Under the pieces are notes generated by a model. It searched no databases. It was not told the origin of the DNA and worked only from the letters and a program-made list of their open reading frames with translations. From assembly GCA_009760855.2 (NCBI GenBank), contig WPIO01000023.1:2954001-3018000 (forward strand): DNA of 64,000 nt, given 5' to 3'. A program made the position numbers and the translations under genes. The number at the start of each line of letters is the position of its first letter. Position 1 is the stretch's first letter. The DNA comes from Cristatella mucedo (taxonomy: Eukaryota; Bryozoa; Phylactolaemata; Cristatellidae). This document shows positions 41,745-54,521 of the stretch, piece after piece.

Positions 41745-43640
41745 AGGGGTGCAACGCCTAGAAGAGGGGACCTAGGCTAGGCACGAACTGGCCTATGCGA
41801 GGCTGTTGAGCAACTGAATGTATGAACACTTGATTCTATGAGCATGGCAAGAATATGTGTGCCCGTGTTAATGCATATGCATGCATGTTCGTGTGCCGTG
41901 CATGCACTTGCAAACGACTATGTATTCAAGAATGCTCGTGCACGGCCACATGAGAGCACTATTGTGCACGCATGTGTGGTTGCGTGCATGCGCACTCGCA
42001 GGCTATCGAACGCGCACCCACGCGCACAGTTTTTCTTGCACCGACAAGGGGTTGTCTCGCGTATCTGAAAAAAATGGATTTGAAATTCTGCACCCATGAC
42101 CCATGCACCCTGGTTGGCGGTCAGCCGAACCCTTTATGAGTATATCTCGTTGCCTAGGCAGAAGCCTGCTGCAGCGAGCCCACTCTGCCGAAGCCATTGT
42201 GTTGCCCTCACCGAGGTGCCTAAGATGTCGGCAATCTGTGCTTAGTGCTGAGCTTTGTAGGGCCGACGTTAGCCATCTGTTCAGAAGAAGAGCAGTCGGT
42301 TGTGCAGGCTCTTGCTCTAGCTCACACGGGCCGCCGGTCGTGGATCGGCAGTCTGACAGCAGATTACTCATTCGACAGCTCAGCTAACCGGTAACACCCC
42401 TGCCCAGGTGGTACCGGGGTGGCAGCCTGGGAGCGGGTATCACTAGGCTCACTCACGCCTGCTTGCTGACTCAGAGTGGGTGTGGGAGGGTTAGGCTTCA
42501 TGCCTTGTTTGGGAACAGTGTAAACCAGGTCTGCTGACCAGAATCTCTGACCGTAGGCTGCTCTCACAATTCGACGTGGGAATGCAATTTACAATTCCAT
42601 AGACCCACTTGGCAGCAAACTCATTGTAGGAAGCTACGAGTAGATACCCGTTCGCTTTGCTACGGTAGCAACCAGAGACTGCTTTCCTTGAGGCTAGATA
42701 GCGAAACGACAAGGGCGTGGCAGGCTCGGCACCTCGACCGAGCCCCCAACCAAAGTGGCTAGAGCACCATGCCTCCATGCTCCGGCAGCCGCAGCTCGAT
42801 GCCCCGGGCGATATCTTGAGCTTGTGCCGAAGGGTACCCCGCTGACCTGGTCAGGGTCGCCAGAGAATCTTTGTGGCCGGATCCCGCGGCCGATCGTGTT
42901 GGCTGGCGCTCTACTGATTGGGCAGCAAAGTAGCACAAGCAGCCGCTGCGAGAGCAGCAGCATAAGCAGCAGCACAAGCTGAAGCAGCAGCAGTGCAAGC
43001 AGGCTTTCTCTTCTTCTGGTCTGAGTTAGTTAATTTGGCCCAAGGTATATATTTTTAGCTCATATTTTAGCTATGTATTTCAGCTCATTTTTTTAGTTCT
43101 TATTCCATCGGCGTCTTTCTTGATCTTGTCACATCTCAAGCAGCTTGCATTGGAACTGCAATGCACAGGTTCAGCTATTTCGGAGTGCTCTTGCTTATGC
43201 TAGTCTTCCGGATGTACGTTTTGGAGCTGCAAATAAGAGCTTTTACAGTTTTTTATTGTTTCTCAGTCCTGTCAATATCGTGATCACAATGCATTTGATG
43301 CTTGATTAAGGACAGAACTGAGCGGTCTCCTGATCTGCAATTAGCCGCAATGGCATCGGGTTTTGTCTTACATCATCCTACAGACAGCTACATTGGTGAA
43401 AAAACTCGTGCAATACGCCAGCATTCCTCAGGCGTGCACTGATGGGGCAAGCCACTCTTCTCACTCTCTGCGGCATCTACAACTGCCAAGCTATATCCTG
43501 CTCCTCTCTTGCCGCTGCTGCTGCAGACTTAATCCCGAGACAGCAGGAATCTCGGATACACCATGCCTGATTTCAGCCGATCTCTTGGCCAGCTGCCAAA
43601 CGCTGAGCAAGCGTGCACTATGCGTGCAGCCTGAAGGCTA
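41745..43640. other. Unassigned intergenic, partly GC-rich
   Basis: GC-rich DNA at 42100-42980 has overlapping open frames on both strands but none with a recognisable family. CAG/CTG-rich DNA lies at 42920-43000. Confidence 0.45.
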
Positions 43641-43641
43641 T

Positions 43642-43648
43642 CGAGAGA

Positions 43649-43735
<87 letters not shown>
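43642..43735. repeat. (GA)n microsatellite
   Basis: A nearly pure GA run. Confidence 0.97.
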
Positions 43736-43737
<2 letters not shown>

Positions 43738-44049
43738 CAGGAGTTCCTTCACAAAGGGGCCTGCTGAGGTGGCTTGCATGGCCTCACTGCCTCTTTCACT
43801 ACTTCTGCCTGCAGTATGTCCATCTATTTGTGTTCTGTCTATCTTGTATTTTATCAAGTTTCTATCTTCAAGGACCAACAGAAATACTGGTGAGATGCTC
43901 AATATTAATACTCCCTGGTTTCATCCGTCACAAACTTGTCTTAATTCTTCTCTCATTCTTGACTCTTTCTTTATCAAGCATATTCTAGGACCAGAATGAA
44001 ACTTTACATGCCTTGCTTGTAATATGTTTACATCGCAGTATCTGAATGA

Positions 44050-44134
44050 TTGCTATACTGTGAACTGCTCTCGAGCATACATTTCAGAACGTTTGCTATA
44101 CTGTGAACTGCTCTCGAGCATACATTTCAGAACG
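44050..44134 (+). repeat. 43-bp tandem duplication
   Basis: Block ttgctatactgtgaactgct...catttcagaacg is present twice in direct succession with no visible difference, suggesting a recent event. Confidence 0.96.
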
Positions 44135-44229
44135 GATATAATGTACTGCGGCCTGGGCCAACTATTTACTTGCTCACTGGTAGCTTCAAGCACACGTCAT
44201 GCTGTAGCACGAAGATTTGGCTGTCTCGT

Positions 44230-45070
44230 CACGTGATATAGCAGCAGGCTAGTGCTCTGCTTAAGTTGGAGAGCCAACGAAAGCAAAAAGGAAATAACAG
44301 GAGACGGTGCCCAAAAATTAGGTCCAATAATGCCAATATCTGCACTTAGTTGAAGTCATCGCCGTGTCACGGAAATCTAATGGCTAACATTATCGTTTTG
44401 CTCATCTTGGTTGGCTTGGCCTTGCAAATGTGGCAGTACTTCAGCCACGGGCCTGTGACTAGACTGGAACGCCTCTCGCCCCATCAGGACGGCCATGCTT
44501 GACGGCTAAACTTGCTAATGACATCTGCCTCTCCTGAGTTAGGTGCTCGGTCACCATCTCTTTGTGTCAAAGCACCGACCAGACGAGGCAGCACCCTGCA
44601 GAGCCATGCCGGGCTGCACTGTGGGCGTTAATTAATAGCCAGCAGCAGCAGCAGCTGTTGCCGACTCAGCTCGTGGCCAGGCCTGGCTGCATCTGATGCT
44701 GCTGCTGCTACTACTCACCGTCTAGCTCGGTGCACCGAGGCGAGGTGGCGGCTGCAGCCACAGTGGCCGCCGGGTGTACAGACGGTGCACTCTGTCGTTC
44801 TGAACAAACAGGTATTGTAATCGCTGGCACATGACTGACCTAGACTGGACCGGAGCACTGATCTGATGAGCAGCCGTCGCAGTAACTCAGTGGTCGGCCA
44901 GGGTTGCCAGAGTTTTCTGAACAGCAGCTCTGCTCTGAACCTCGTTCAGTCTTTTCTGAATGGTGGAGTTGAATAACAGCTAACTGAAACGATAAAATAA
45001 GTGCCTCGATTCCAGACTCGCTTAACAGCCACGATGTACGTTTCAGAGGTTTTTCTCAAGGCGGCTTATA
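44230..45070. other. Unassigned intergenic
   Basis: A CAG/CTG-rich patch lies near 44640-44720. Nothing else was recognised. Confidence 0.45.
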
Positions 45071-45073
45071 GTA

Positions 45074-45165
45074 ATAGTAATAATCGTAATACATTTGTAT
45101 AGGGCTCGCCAGAGAACTTATCTCTGCCTTAGGCACTTTGCACTTATTTATGGCTGAGCCCATGG
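45074..45165 (-). mobile_element. LINE tail, minus strand
   Basis: (TAA)n followed by acatttgtatagggctcgccagagaacttatctctgcc, the inverse of the LINE tail. Only about 90 bp remain. Confidence 0.75.
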
Positions 45166-45646
45166 CACTTTAGACGTGCCGAGTTCGATGGCCAAATCGT
45201 CATCTAACCTGCTCCAGCTTCAATGTTGCTTTTGGTTTTGTCAATCACTGCATCTCTGCATTCGATACTATTAGCTATTGGGCTTCCTGCTGACTGGAGA
45301 CAGGTCGATTGAACGGCGAACAATCGTAAACATTTTGGCAGAACAATTACGCTATGAATTACGTAACACGTAATTTGCTGTTCTCAACCGTAGTTTGCAG
45401 TCACGAGTGCATAGAGCGTGGATTAGTTCATTTAAACAGCACTATAAAGACAGTGGCAGCCTGTGCACGATGCATAGATTTTGAGCTTTACTAGGTTGCC
45501 ATAACGATGCTATAATATTACCATTGGTACTCTCTAAACTCAGTACCTGTTAGTGTCGGAAGACCTCATTTAGGCAGAATATTTAGCGGGAGAGAAGCTC
45601 CTTTTACGTCGAGTTCTCTTCAGTCATTTCAGATAGAGAATGTATA

Positions 45647-45699
45647 TATAATATATATATATATAGATATATATATATTATATATATATATATATATAG

Positions 45700-45730
<31 letters not shown>

Positions 45731-45732
45731 GA
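45647..45732. repeat. (TA)n microsatellite with GA breaks
   Basis: TA repeats broken by periodic agatata variants. Confidence 0.95.
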
Positions 45733-45734
45733 TA

Positions 45735-46150
45735 TTAGCCGGCGGTGCCCTGCCCTGCCGGGTCGAGCGAGCTACCCTGGCATCCCGGTTCAGGAACAGG
45801 GACCACACGGCTTCCACGCCGGTAATGGCGTCGGAGACGCAGTGCTGTCTCAAAGCCGCCCTCTCCTAGCGTCGGATGCCGAGTTCGGCCAGGCACGTTT
45901 CTTTGTCTGGCCAGCAGCTGCCGAGAGCCTCGACCACGAAGGGCCTAACCACGGCCGACCGGTACCCAGCAGTCAGGAAAGACCGGGCAATGGCTGCATA
46001 TTTATCGGTCTTGTTCCGGGCCGCCACAATCAAAAGCATCCTCGCTGCTGTTGAATGGCACCGTTACATCCACAATTACTAAATCAGTGTGTGTGTATGT
46101 TTGTATGTAGCGGTCCTGAGCAGCTACTGCTTTGCCACTCGCTCCCTCGA
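45735..46150. other. GC-rich unassigned segment
   Basis: The minus-strand frame (45629-45853 and neighbours) reads like a protein (TALRQHCVSDAITGVEAVWS-type text) but I cannot place it in a family. It may be a retroelement remnant. Confidence 0.35.
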
Positions 46151-46154
46151 CTGC

Positions 46155-46322
46155 TTTCCCGACTCTGCTATGCTTCCCACTTTCTCTTTGTGGCATGAGA
46201 TAAAGTATGTTGGCTACCGAATGCGTACCAATAGTTGCTTAGGCTATGAGTGCGCTGTACAAAACTCTCCTGCATAATGCCAACATAATCTTTGTATGGT
46301 TACAGATGGAGAAACATTACAT

Positions 46323-46327
<5 letters not shown>
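46155..46327 (+). mobile_element. LINE family B 3' end, plus strand
   Basis: Blocks atgcttcccactttctcttt, gagataaagtatgttggctac and cagatggagaaacattacat match 1450-1600 and the inverse of 33300-33480. Followed directly by a TA microsatellite. Confidence 0.85.

Positions 46328-46405
<78 letters not shown>
46328..46405. repeat. (TA)n microsatellite
   Basis: A pure TA run at the 3' end of the LINE copy. Confidence 0.97.
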
Positions 46406-46407
<2 letters not shown>

Positions 46408-46661
46408 TGTCCAAAACACAAGCTATGCACTTAATGTATGCATACATACATATACACAGCAGTCTTCGCAGGCTTACAAATAATCGCTATTTGAAAAGTG
46501 GTTTTGGAACTTGACTTACTGCACTCGCTACAACTGTGCTTTGAGCTTGTTCTTGAAACATTTTGAATCTGCCACACGACATTCTGGAATAGCTGTTGCA
46601 TGTATGTGTGACACTAGCAGTACAGTTTATCGGAGAATATGTATGCCAATCACTGAGAGCT

Positions 46662-48190
46662 TATAATAATAATAATACACTTGATAAAGCTCCCTCGGAG
46701 AGCTCAATCTCTTTCTAGGCGCTTTACATTTGCTGCAAACGGAAACGAGATTGAATGGTGAGTAATATAAAACTCGATAAACAACATGAATAACATGGTT
46801 AGGGGTGACATGCACATGGGTCAGCATGAAAGTGTGATTATTGCGGCATGCAATTGTGTCAGCATACATAAGCATATAGAGGACAAATCACAGGGACCCA
46901 CGAAAGGCTGTCATAAATAGGTATGTTTTTAGTTTCTTTTTAAGTTTGCACAAGTCAGGAGACGTCGACGCAGATAGGGAGTGAGTTCCAGACTCTAGGA
47001 AATTACGAATTAAAGGCACGGTCTCCAAAGAATTTGAGGTTTGTATGAGGTATAGTTAAATAGTTATAGACTCAGAAAAGCGGGTGGTACGATGCTTAGC
47101 CTGGTGGGGGAGTAGATCTCATAGGTAGGCTGGAGCCAAAGAATGAAGGCACCTGAAAGTAAGCAGCAAAACCTTAAATTCGATGCGTTGCTTTACTTGT
47201 AGCCAGTGCAGGTCTGCGAGAAATGGCAACTGCGACGCTCACGACAGACAAGCCTAGCTGTAGAGTTTTGCACCTGTAAGAGCCTGAGTGAACAGGCCGG
47301 TAGGCTAGCAAGCAATAAGTTGCAGAAGTCAAGACGGGATGTTATAAATGCATGGATCAGTTTAGATGCGGTATCCCTGTCTACACAAGCCCGAATTTCA
47401 GTAATGTTATGTAGCTGAAAGTAGGCAGACTTGACTGTGTAGCTGATGTGGTCGTCCAATGAAAGGCCACTTTTGAACATGGCACATACGTTTCGTGCAG
47501 ATTCAACAGGAGATTTTCCGGCAGAGCCTACTGTAAGCGTAAGCCTTTCCAATTTCTGAGTTACACTTGGTTTACCCATAGCTACTAATTTGGTTTCATC
47601 ATCATTCAATTTAAGAAAGTTTGCTGCCATCCATGTGCAGATGTCATCTATACATGTAGCAAGGAATTTGAGAGAATTCGACGTGCTCCAAGGTTGGGAG
47701 GGATTAAAGCAAAGGTTCAACTGAGTGTCACCCGCATTGAAGTTAAAGCCTGGATTGTGTGCTTGGCAATCACATCCGCAAGTTGGAGAGTATAAACAGT
47801 TAAAATAACCGGACCTAGCACGGAGCCCTGAGGTACCCCATATTTCAGTGTTACCTTGGATGATCTTTGTCCATTCACATCAATACTTTGGAATCTCCCA
47901 CTGAAATAGCACCTGAACCATTTCAGAGCAGTGCTAGTGATGCCTAGGCGAGATGACAGGCGCTCAAGAAGGACTCGGCGATCGACAGTATCAAAAGCTA
48001 GCGAAAGATCGAGCAGACAAGCAGAGATACTCTTCTTATGTCTGCATTCCTGAGTAGGTCGTTGTACACCTGAAGCAGTGCTGACTCCCGGAAACCGCTT
48101 TTCGGCACGATACGCGTCATATGTGTCAAGGAAATTTATTTGTACATATTGGGGAAGAGCATTCAATCGCTAAATTGTGTCGACATTTGT
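46662..48190 (-). mobile_element. CR1/L2-type LINE, longest copy, RT readable
   Basis: On the minus strand the 48166-47717 frame has ACLLDLSLAFDTVDRRVLLE, ALKWFRCYFSGRFQS and YGVPQGSVLGP. A shifted frame (47720-47193) continues with AANFLKLNDDETKLVAMG, ESARNVCAMFKSGLSLDDHI and DSTARLV-type sequence. This is the reverse-transcriptase core in order, followed by the UTR and ATT tail. The catalytic YADD position reads FNAGDTQ, so one aspartate is lost, and a frameshift lies near 47720. 5'-truncated and inactive. Confidence 0.93.
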
Positions 48191-48194
48191 AGAC

Positions 48195-49620
48195 AGAATA
48201 TTCATATAGGGGGAAAGAGGTAGAGAGAGAGCCAACTTCATTGTTGTTACCACAGCAGAACGGTCGGGTAGCTAGATTGAGAACGGACCTGAAGAGCAAT
48301 CGATCCTCCCGACAGCAGACAGTATATATCGAAGCTGGTCACTGCTGATCATTGTACGTGGTTTAGACGAACTCCAATCTCGCTGCTGATCCCAGCGAGC
48401 TGTACAGCTGGCTAATTAGGTTGAAGCACATTTCAACTGCATGGGTACTGCAGGTTGACATCTTTGCAAGCTGACTGCTTGCAGAGGGGCTGCTGCCCAA
48501 TGTTGTGCAAAAATGTTCGTGCCGGTGCATTGTTGCTCGTCGGACATAGTCTCGAAGATAATAGTTTCAAGCATTACTCGGCAACAGTTAGCATTTGTGG
48601 TCAGCAATGCTGATATTGTCGCTGCAGCCTCCGGATAGCAAGAGTGCCAGAAGTCTGCTCTGTCAGCGCTATAGGCCACCAGAGGTAGCTATTAGAGCTA
48701 CCTTTGGTAGCTGGAAATGGCTCTCTGTGGGATGCCAGGCGCCGGGTCGCACAGCAGTCTAACGGCCACCAGTTACGTCTGGCCCACCGGCAGGAAAATG
48801 CCAGACTGATACTTAGTGGATACATCGATGAGTGACCTTTTGCTCCGTTCTTAGCCCAGCCAGCATTGGACTTTGAGTGCCTGGATATGGTGTTGGAACG
48901 CTCTGGGTAGGGAAAAGCCTACGTGAACCGGTGTATCAAATTGAACGGCACGGTTGGCGTGTAAGAACAAGACTGCCTAGGTAAATATGGAGCTCTGCTA
49001 GTTCAGGTCGTGGATCGAACTTACCATGATTTTATTTGGGGAATCTTTCTTTACTTCTCCGTAGGCTTAATATAACCTTGCAGGCCCCGAACCTGCTCTC
49101 GGCATCGCTTTCATCGTGACGTCATATCCAGGTTGCATGCGATGTGCAGATCGATCACAGAAGTCTTCGTCATAGTTTTCTTCCGTCAGATACGAACAAG
49201 AAGAGATGATTTGCATCCCGAGGAGTGAGGAGGCCGCTAATTAGTCTTGACCTACACGGACCCGGAATCGTGCAAAACAATATGGCTGCTGCCTGGGCTG
49301 GCAGCTTCTTTCGTCTGGGCACCTGAGATATCAGCAGTGAACAGCGGGTAAATGTTCAGCTAACAGCTGGCATTTGCTTGCTGCGCTTTAGCTAATTCTT
49401 AATGAGCAGCTGTCTGGCCCGGACTCGAGGCTGTGAACTTACGTTACAGGCTCAGCCGACATACGTTGCAGAAACGCAATCGGTGTCTGCGGCTCAATCT
49501 GTGGCCGAAGTCTGTGGAAGCAGTTGGCGACAAGTAGCCGATTAGGTTGCCAGAGGCTGATTTGACGAGTTTTATTTGGCATACAGTATGGAGGCAATTT
49601 CTATTGATGCGTCTGAAGAA
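48195..49620. other. Unassigned intergenic
   Basis: No gene or repeat family was recognised in 1.4 kb. Confidence 0.45.
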
Positions 49621-49639
49621 TCCCTCTCTCTGTGTCTCT

Positions 49640-49660
49640 GTCAGTCTGTCTGTCTGTCTG

Positions 49661-49739
<79 letters not shown>
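49640..49739. repeat. (TC)n microsatellite
   Basis: A tctgtctgtctg lead-in, then a pure CT run to 49738. Confidence 0.96.
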
Positions 49740-49741
<2 letters not shown>

Positions 49742-50289
49742 GACAGCATGAACCGGTACCTGCCAGTTGTAGCAAGCTTCAGCATCGCTTTCGCCTCTCA
49801 GGATAAAAACAGTAGTAGAAAACTTCCCGGAGGCATTGAAACTGTGTACTGTGATGAAACGGTTTCTAAGAGGCTTTCCATCCGTATCGGAGACTTGAAT
49901 TTTTCTCAAGTTCGAGTCAAGTCTAGTCAGTGCCTTCTTTGTGAATGGAAAGCAATTTGAAAGCAATGAGGGCTCAGCTCGCCAAATATGTCGTGCTGAC
50001 GGTTCAACCTTTTCTGCCATTCTTTTGCTATTTAAATTCGTCGCATCGCCATAAGGCTAATTTACGAAGGGTATATACTGGATAAACTAGGTCATCAAAC
50101 GATATGAAAGCTAGATCCATCCGTACGTGCGTGGGCAAAAACTACCAAGTATCCGGAGGGTTTCAAAGGACTATGATAAGGAAGATACTATTTGTATGGC
50201 ATCACGAGAGACCAGATCTTGTGTAAGCAATTCGCATGGGCGTAAAAGGGGAGTGCGTGTGAACCTTTAAGAGAAAATGACATTCGCAG

Positions 50290-50545
50290 TTTCGGTCTTA
50301 AGAAGCATACAAAGGACAGTTCACACGAACAAAGCTCTGTAAGGAACAGGCGGATGTTAGTTTCACTTTAAATGTCGTCAAGTCGGAGGGTGTCATAAAG
50401 CCTGGTTCACGTGGGAGTAAAGGCTTTACTTGCATATGAACTGGAGGCATTAGTGCCGAAAGTATGATTAGTAACTGAAGACATCGTCTACGCGTAATTC
50501 GAGGTGAACTAAAGGCAGAGCTCAGTTACAAGCGTCAGAGGAGCG
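50290..50545 (-). mobile_element. LINE UTR fragment, minus strand
   Basis: acaaaggacagttcacacg...gtcgtcaagtcggagggtgtc parallels 46880-46965 of the LINE above. It lies back to back with the plus-strand LINE that follows. Confidence 0.65.
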
Positions 50546-50639
50546 AAGGTCTCTGGGGATGTAGTTCTTTGCCCTGTACCTACTCGACCAATTTCATTCT
50601 GTACCCTTTAGGCCCCACAAGTACCGGCAGTCTTCTGAG

Positions 50640-52287
50640 ATGCATTTATTGGCTGCTTCTCAACCCGACTAGAATAATGAGTGCGTCCCTAGCCTTACAT
50701 TTTGCTGTCTCCTTCGCGTCCTTCAAAGTTTCTGGTTACAGACTAGTCATCAAGAAGTCAACTCTAAATCAGGGTAACTTGAATAACTTTCGCCTAGTCT
50801 CCCTTCAGCCATGCCTATCAGCAATTGAAGGAATAGTGGCAGAGCAGCTAAACTATTACCTCACAATTTAACAAAAGCTCTGTGAGAATTCACTAGAAAG
50901 ACTCAGCGACAGTTTAGTGGCCTTCTCAGAAAGATTGACTTTGATAGAATATCTAGTTTTATTACTCGCTTTGCTGGATCTGTCGGCAGCCTTCAATACC
51001 CGTGAATGCGACGTCCTTCGTGCTTATTGTATCTTGTGGGTATCGTTGGCTCTACAATGGTTTAAGTCCTACCTTAGTGGGATAATTCAGAGTACAGATG
51101 TCTACGGCCAACGGTTATTTGATAAGCCTATACAATATGACTACCTTTTCTCGGCCCACAATTATGTTCACAGTATGTATTCTCATTCTTCACCATGTAA
51201 TGGTGAAGCACAATATAGGCTTTTGTTACTATGCCGTCGACGAGCTCCTTGCCTTTGAGAATGCCTGCCTCAAAGAGTTCTCAACTTGCACATTTTTATT
51301 GCTGACAGTTGTATTTGGATGGCGGCAAGCTTTCTCAAATTGAAAGACCGACAAGCCAACTTCCTAATTATGGACAAATCTAGTTTACTCTAACTTTGAA
51401 TGCACGATCAAATCGGCTCGGTCAGCCTATCCCCTGTGGCCTCTTTATGGAGTCAGCTCGCCCTGTTCAAAACGACTTTCGCTTGATGACCACATAAGCT
51501 CCGCAGTAAAGTCAGCCTATTTTTATCTACGTAGAATTGCAGAAATTCGAATGCGCTGAGAATAGGAATTTCGCCACTATGATGGTCCTCACAAGTGCGA
51601 TATCGCGTCTAGATACCTGTAACTCTTTCCCTATATGTATTTATGTCTGTGCAATAAAACACTTGCAGTTGGGGCAAAACTGTGCAGCTAGACTTTTCTG
51701 TCGTGGACGTCGAACTTGCTATGTTTGAATACTTCTCATCGACCTGCGCTAGCTCCCCATAGTGCATCCCGTAGACTTAAGGTTCCGTCAGTGTCTTTTA
51801 TGGAATAATAATAATAATACATATTTTATAGCACCCTCGGATCACTTAATCTCTTTCTAGGCACTTTACATATGCTGTAAGGAAGCATCCCTCTATCGAA
51901 TTATTTCGGCTCACATGCATCTGAATTTTGACTCCTCAGACTCCGTTCGTTCAGCTGTACTTCTATCCATTAGGTCGGCCAAAGCACTATGCCAGCTCAA
52001 CTGCTTTAGAGAGCCCGCCTTTGGTTCTTACGCACCCAAACCTATAATTCATTATCGATTGACATCCTAAAATTCTCTGGCTTAAACGATATTTCAAAAG
52101 AAGTGAAAACCTCACCCGTTACTCACCAAATTTGCTACGAACGCGTGAATTTAACTTTTTATGTGCTTACATTTGCTGAAACTGTTCATATCATTAATCT
52201 GCTGACCTTCCTTTGCGTCATCTGTAGTGAGCGTAGAAAGGTAGTAAGCTTTCTCAGGATGATTATCGGTGGCATTATTATTACTTG
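50640..52287 (+). mobile_element. CR1/L2-type LINE relic, plus strand
   Basis: KKSTLNQGNLNNFRLVSLQP with LSAIEGIVAEQLNYYL (RT start), LLDLSAAFNT...ALQWFKSYLSGIIQSTDVYG, TMMVLTSAISRLDTCNS and GQNCAARLFCRGRRTCY appear in order with frameshifts. The 3' end is near 52285 (attattattac). A minus-strand LINE tail interrupts it at about 51805-51890. Confidence 0.85.
51805..51890 (-). mobile_element. LINE tail nested in LINE, opposite strand
   Basis: aataataataatacatattttatagcaccctcgg...tttctaggcactttacat is an inverted family A tail placed within the plus-strand ORF2 remnant. Confidence 0.8.
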
Positions 52288-52289
52288 AT

Positions 52290-54135
52290 ATCGCTCTGGA
52301 AGATAATTTAGTCGATTTCGGCTGCATCTCGGCAGACACCTGGAAGACAGTGCACTTGCAAATCAGTAAAATGGATCAGGACAGAGTTAGTAATGGAAAT
52401 TTCAGAAAAAAGTGCGCGAGTTCTTCAGAAATGACCGCTAATCTGCTTGAGGTGTGAATGCTCATTGGTGTCCGCGATAGGCCGCTAATGGTGGGTGCGG
52501 CTGCAAGAATCGGTAAGTAGCGTCAGCAGGCCGGGTGCATTTCATCAGTGTACACTCTGCCAGGTAAACCAACGAAGGTCGAGTACGGTGATCTCGGCGT
52601 CGGCGGGCTTTGGAAATCAGCATGATCTTGAAGTCTCTGCGAATGAGTGTAAGAGCAGCGATAATGCTCACTCAATCACGTCTTGCGCAGCACTCTCATT
52701 CAAGCTCGGTGAGAATTATTTTCCTAGCTCCTACGACCTAGTCACTTAGCAAATGCAATAGTGCACTGCTCAACATAGAAGCTCACGGCGGCGGTAAAGA
52801 ACTTCCGCAACTAATACGACGTGTCAGAGAAGCGGGCAGCAACAGTAGGAAAACCAGCCTCCGTTCCATAGGCCGACCGGACAGGTGCAGGGCTGCCGAG
52901 TGCGTTTCAGTGATCTTTGTAATCCTTTTGCCGGCAGCCAAGAATACATTTTTGTGTAGCTCGTGACTTCAAAGAATGCTGTGCAGCCGAAAATGGAAGA
53001 CGGTAATGGAAAGCTCTATTGGCGGTGTGGACGAAAGGAAAACTAAACTGCATCTTAAATTACCGAACAACAATCTGATTACCGGACACAGGCTTTCTGC
53101 ATTGTTGGGCTGTCAAGCGCAAGAGTTATATATACTACCGAATGGCAATAATCAATATTCCAAATAAGTTCTTATGATGACAATCGATCATCAAAAAAAG
53201 CTGTGCGTGATCAGTCAACGATAGACTAGCAATGCTCATTGAAAAGATAGTGTTAATTTAGCCATTTGAGCATGGCTGATCTTGCCCAGCATGGCATCGC
53301 AACGCAGCTGACTGGCATGAGACATTGGTCATTAAGTGGCTTGCTTTGGACGACAGCCATGAGCCAAGCCCCGTTGCAGCAGTTGTTGAAATTCTTTCTT
53401 CCCTGATGAAGTCTTAAGAGTCTTTAGACTTACCAAGATCTGGTGCACTATTTTCCGCTGGATTTTGAAGGAAGGCCACCGGTCCATAACCTCCGCCCCG
53501 CTACAAGTGCTTCATTGCCGTACAAGAGAAGTTCTGTCCCACGCACAACACAACCACGCTCTCCTGACGATAGCCACTGCACCCACAGCGGTCACGTGTT
53601 ACCCGATACTGGCGCTGTTCAAACAGCTGCATTCCATCTCACGGGCGCCAGGGTCGGAGTGCAAGGATCAAAACGGCTACTGGCGAGACTTCCGGGAAGC
53701 AGCCGCTGCTGCTAGCGTTCTTAACGTCGCTGCATTCCTCTAGTTACTTTTCGCGAGCCACGCAAGTCCAAACTTGTTGGACGCCAAGGATGAGCTTTTT
53801 TTTGGGTGGCTTGCATTACGCCGGCCGCATTGCCCAGCCGAAAGGCGAACCCCTGCAACTTGTGGACAGCCGGCCGATCCGGCTCGGCCATTCGTGTCCC
53901 CAAACCGGAAATGCACAGAACGAGATAACTAAAGCTCTCTTTGGCTACAGGGAAGCCAAGCTTTGCTAGCTTTGTTTCGCTAAATTTGGTCGACTGCTTA
54001 GTACGAGCAATTAATCCCTTCAATGCCCGCGGCACCAGCCGTCGATGCAATGCTCCCTGGCTCGGGCCCTTTCCGACCGCCAAGTGCCTCGATGGCCACG
54101 AGCTCTCGTCATGGATGAAGGCCGTGTGGTGGCCT
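52290..54135. other. Unassigned intergenic
   Basis: No known element. A 92-codon open frame at 53465-53743 (including LLTIATAPTAVTCYPILALF) reads smoothly but I recognise no family. Confidence 0.4.
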
Positions 54136-54139
54136 AGAA

Positions 54140-54425
54140 GGTAAGGTGCACTTAACGTCCGAGGTGGTTTTCGTTTATTTTTTCAAGCATGATTTTACTT
54201 ACCATTCAATTGCATTTCACTTTACAGCAAATGTAAAGCGCCTAGAGCGAGATTAAGTTCTCTGAGAGCGCTTTATCAAGTGAATTATTATTATTATTAT
54301 TATTACGTCCGAGGTGGTGGCTTTGAATCGTGCAGTGGGTGATCTTTTATTGCCAGCTGCAAGCGGTGGCGACAGACATTACAACTCTTCTGCCGCTATA
54401 CAGCTGAGGCTGTTAAATCAGTCAA
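54140..54425 (+). mobile_element. Old tRNA-SINE family 1, split by a LINE
   Basis: The left part gtaaggtgcacttaacgtcc and right part gtgggtgatcttttattgcc...gctgttaaatcagtcaat match the SINE family body. The B box is decayed (ggctttgaatcg). It is interrupted at 54169-54304. Confidence 0.8.
54169..54304 (+). mobile_element. 136-bp LINE 3' end with 14-bp target duplication
   Basis: It consists of the LINE tail (aaagcgcctagagcgagatt...gcgctttatcaagtg) and (ATT)n. The flanks 54155-54168 and 54305-54318 are both acgtccgaggtggt, an exact target-site duplication from target-primed reverse transcription. Confidence 0.95.
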
Positions 54426-54521
54426 TATTTATGTATATATTTGTTATTGGATTCAGTACAGCGGGCAGTATTCGACAACGTGATTTCAAAATAATCGACG
54501 ACCGTAGTGCACAGCCCGGAA

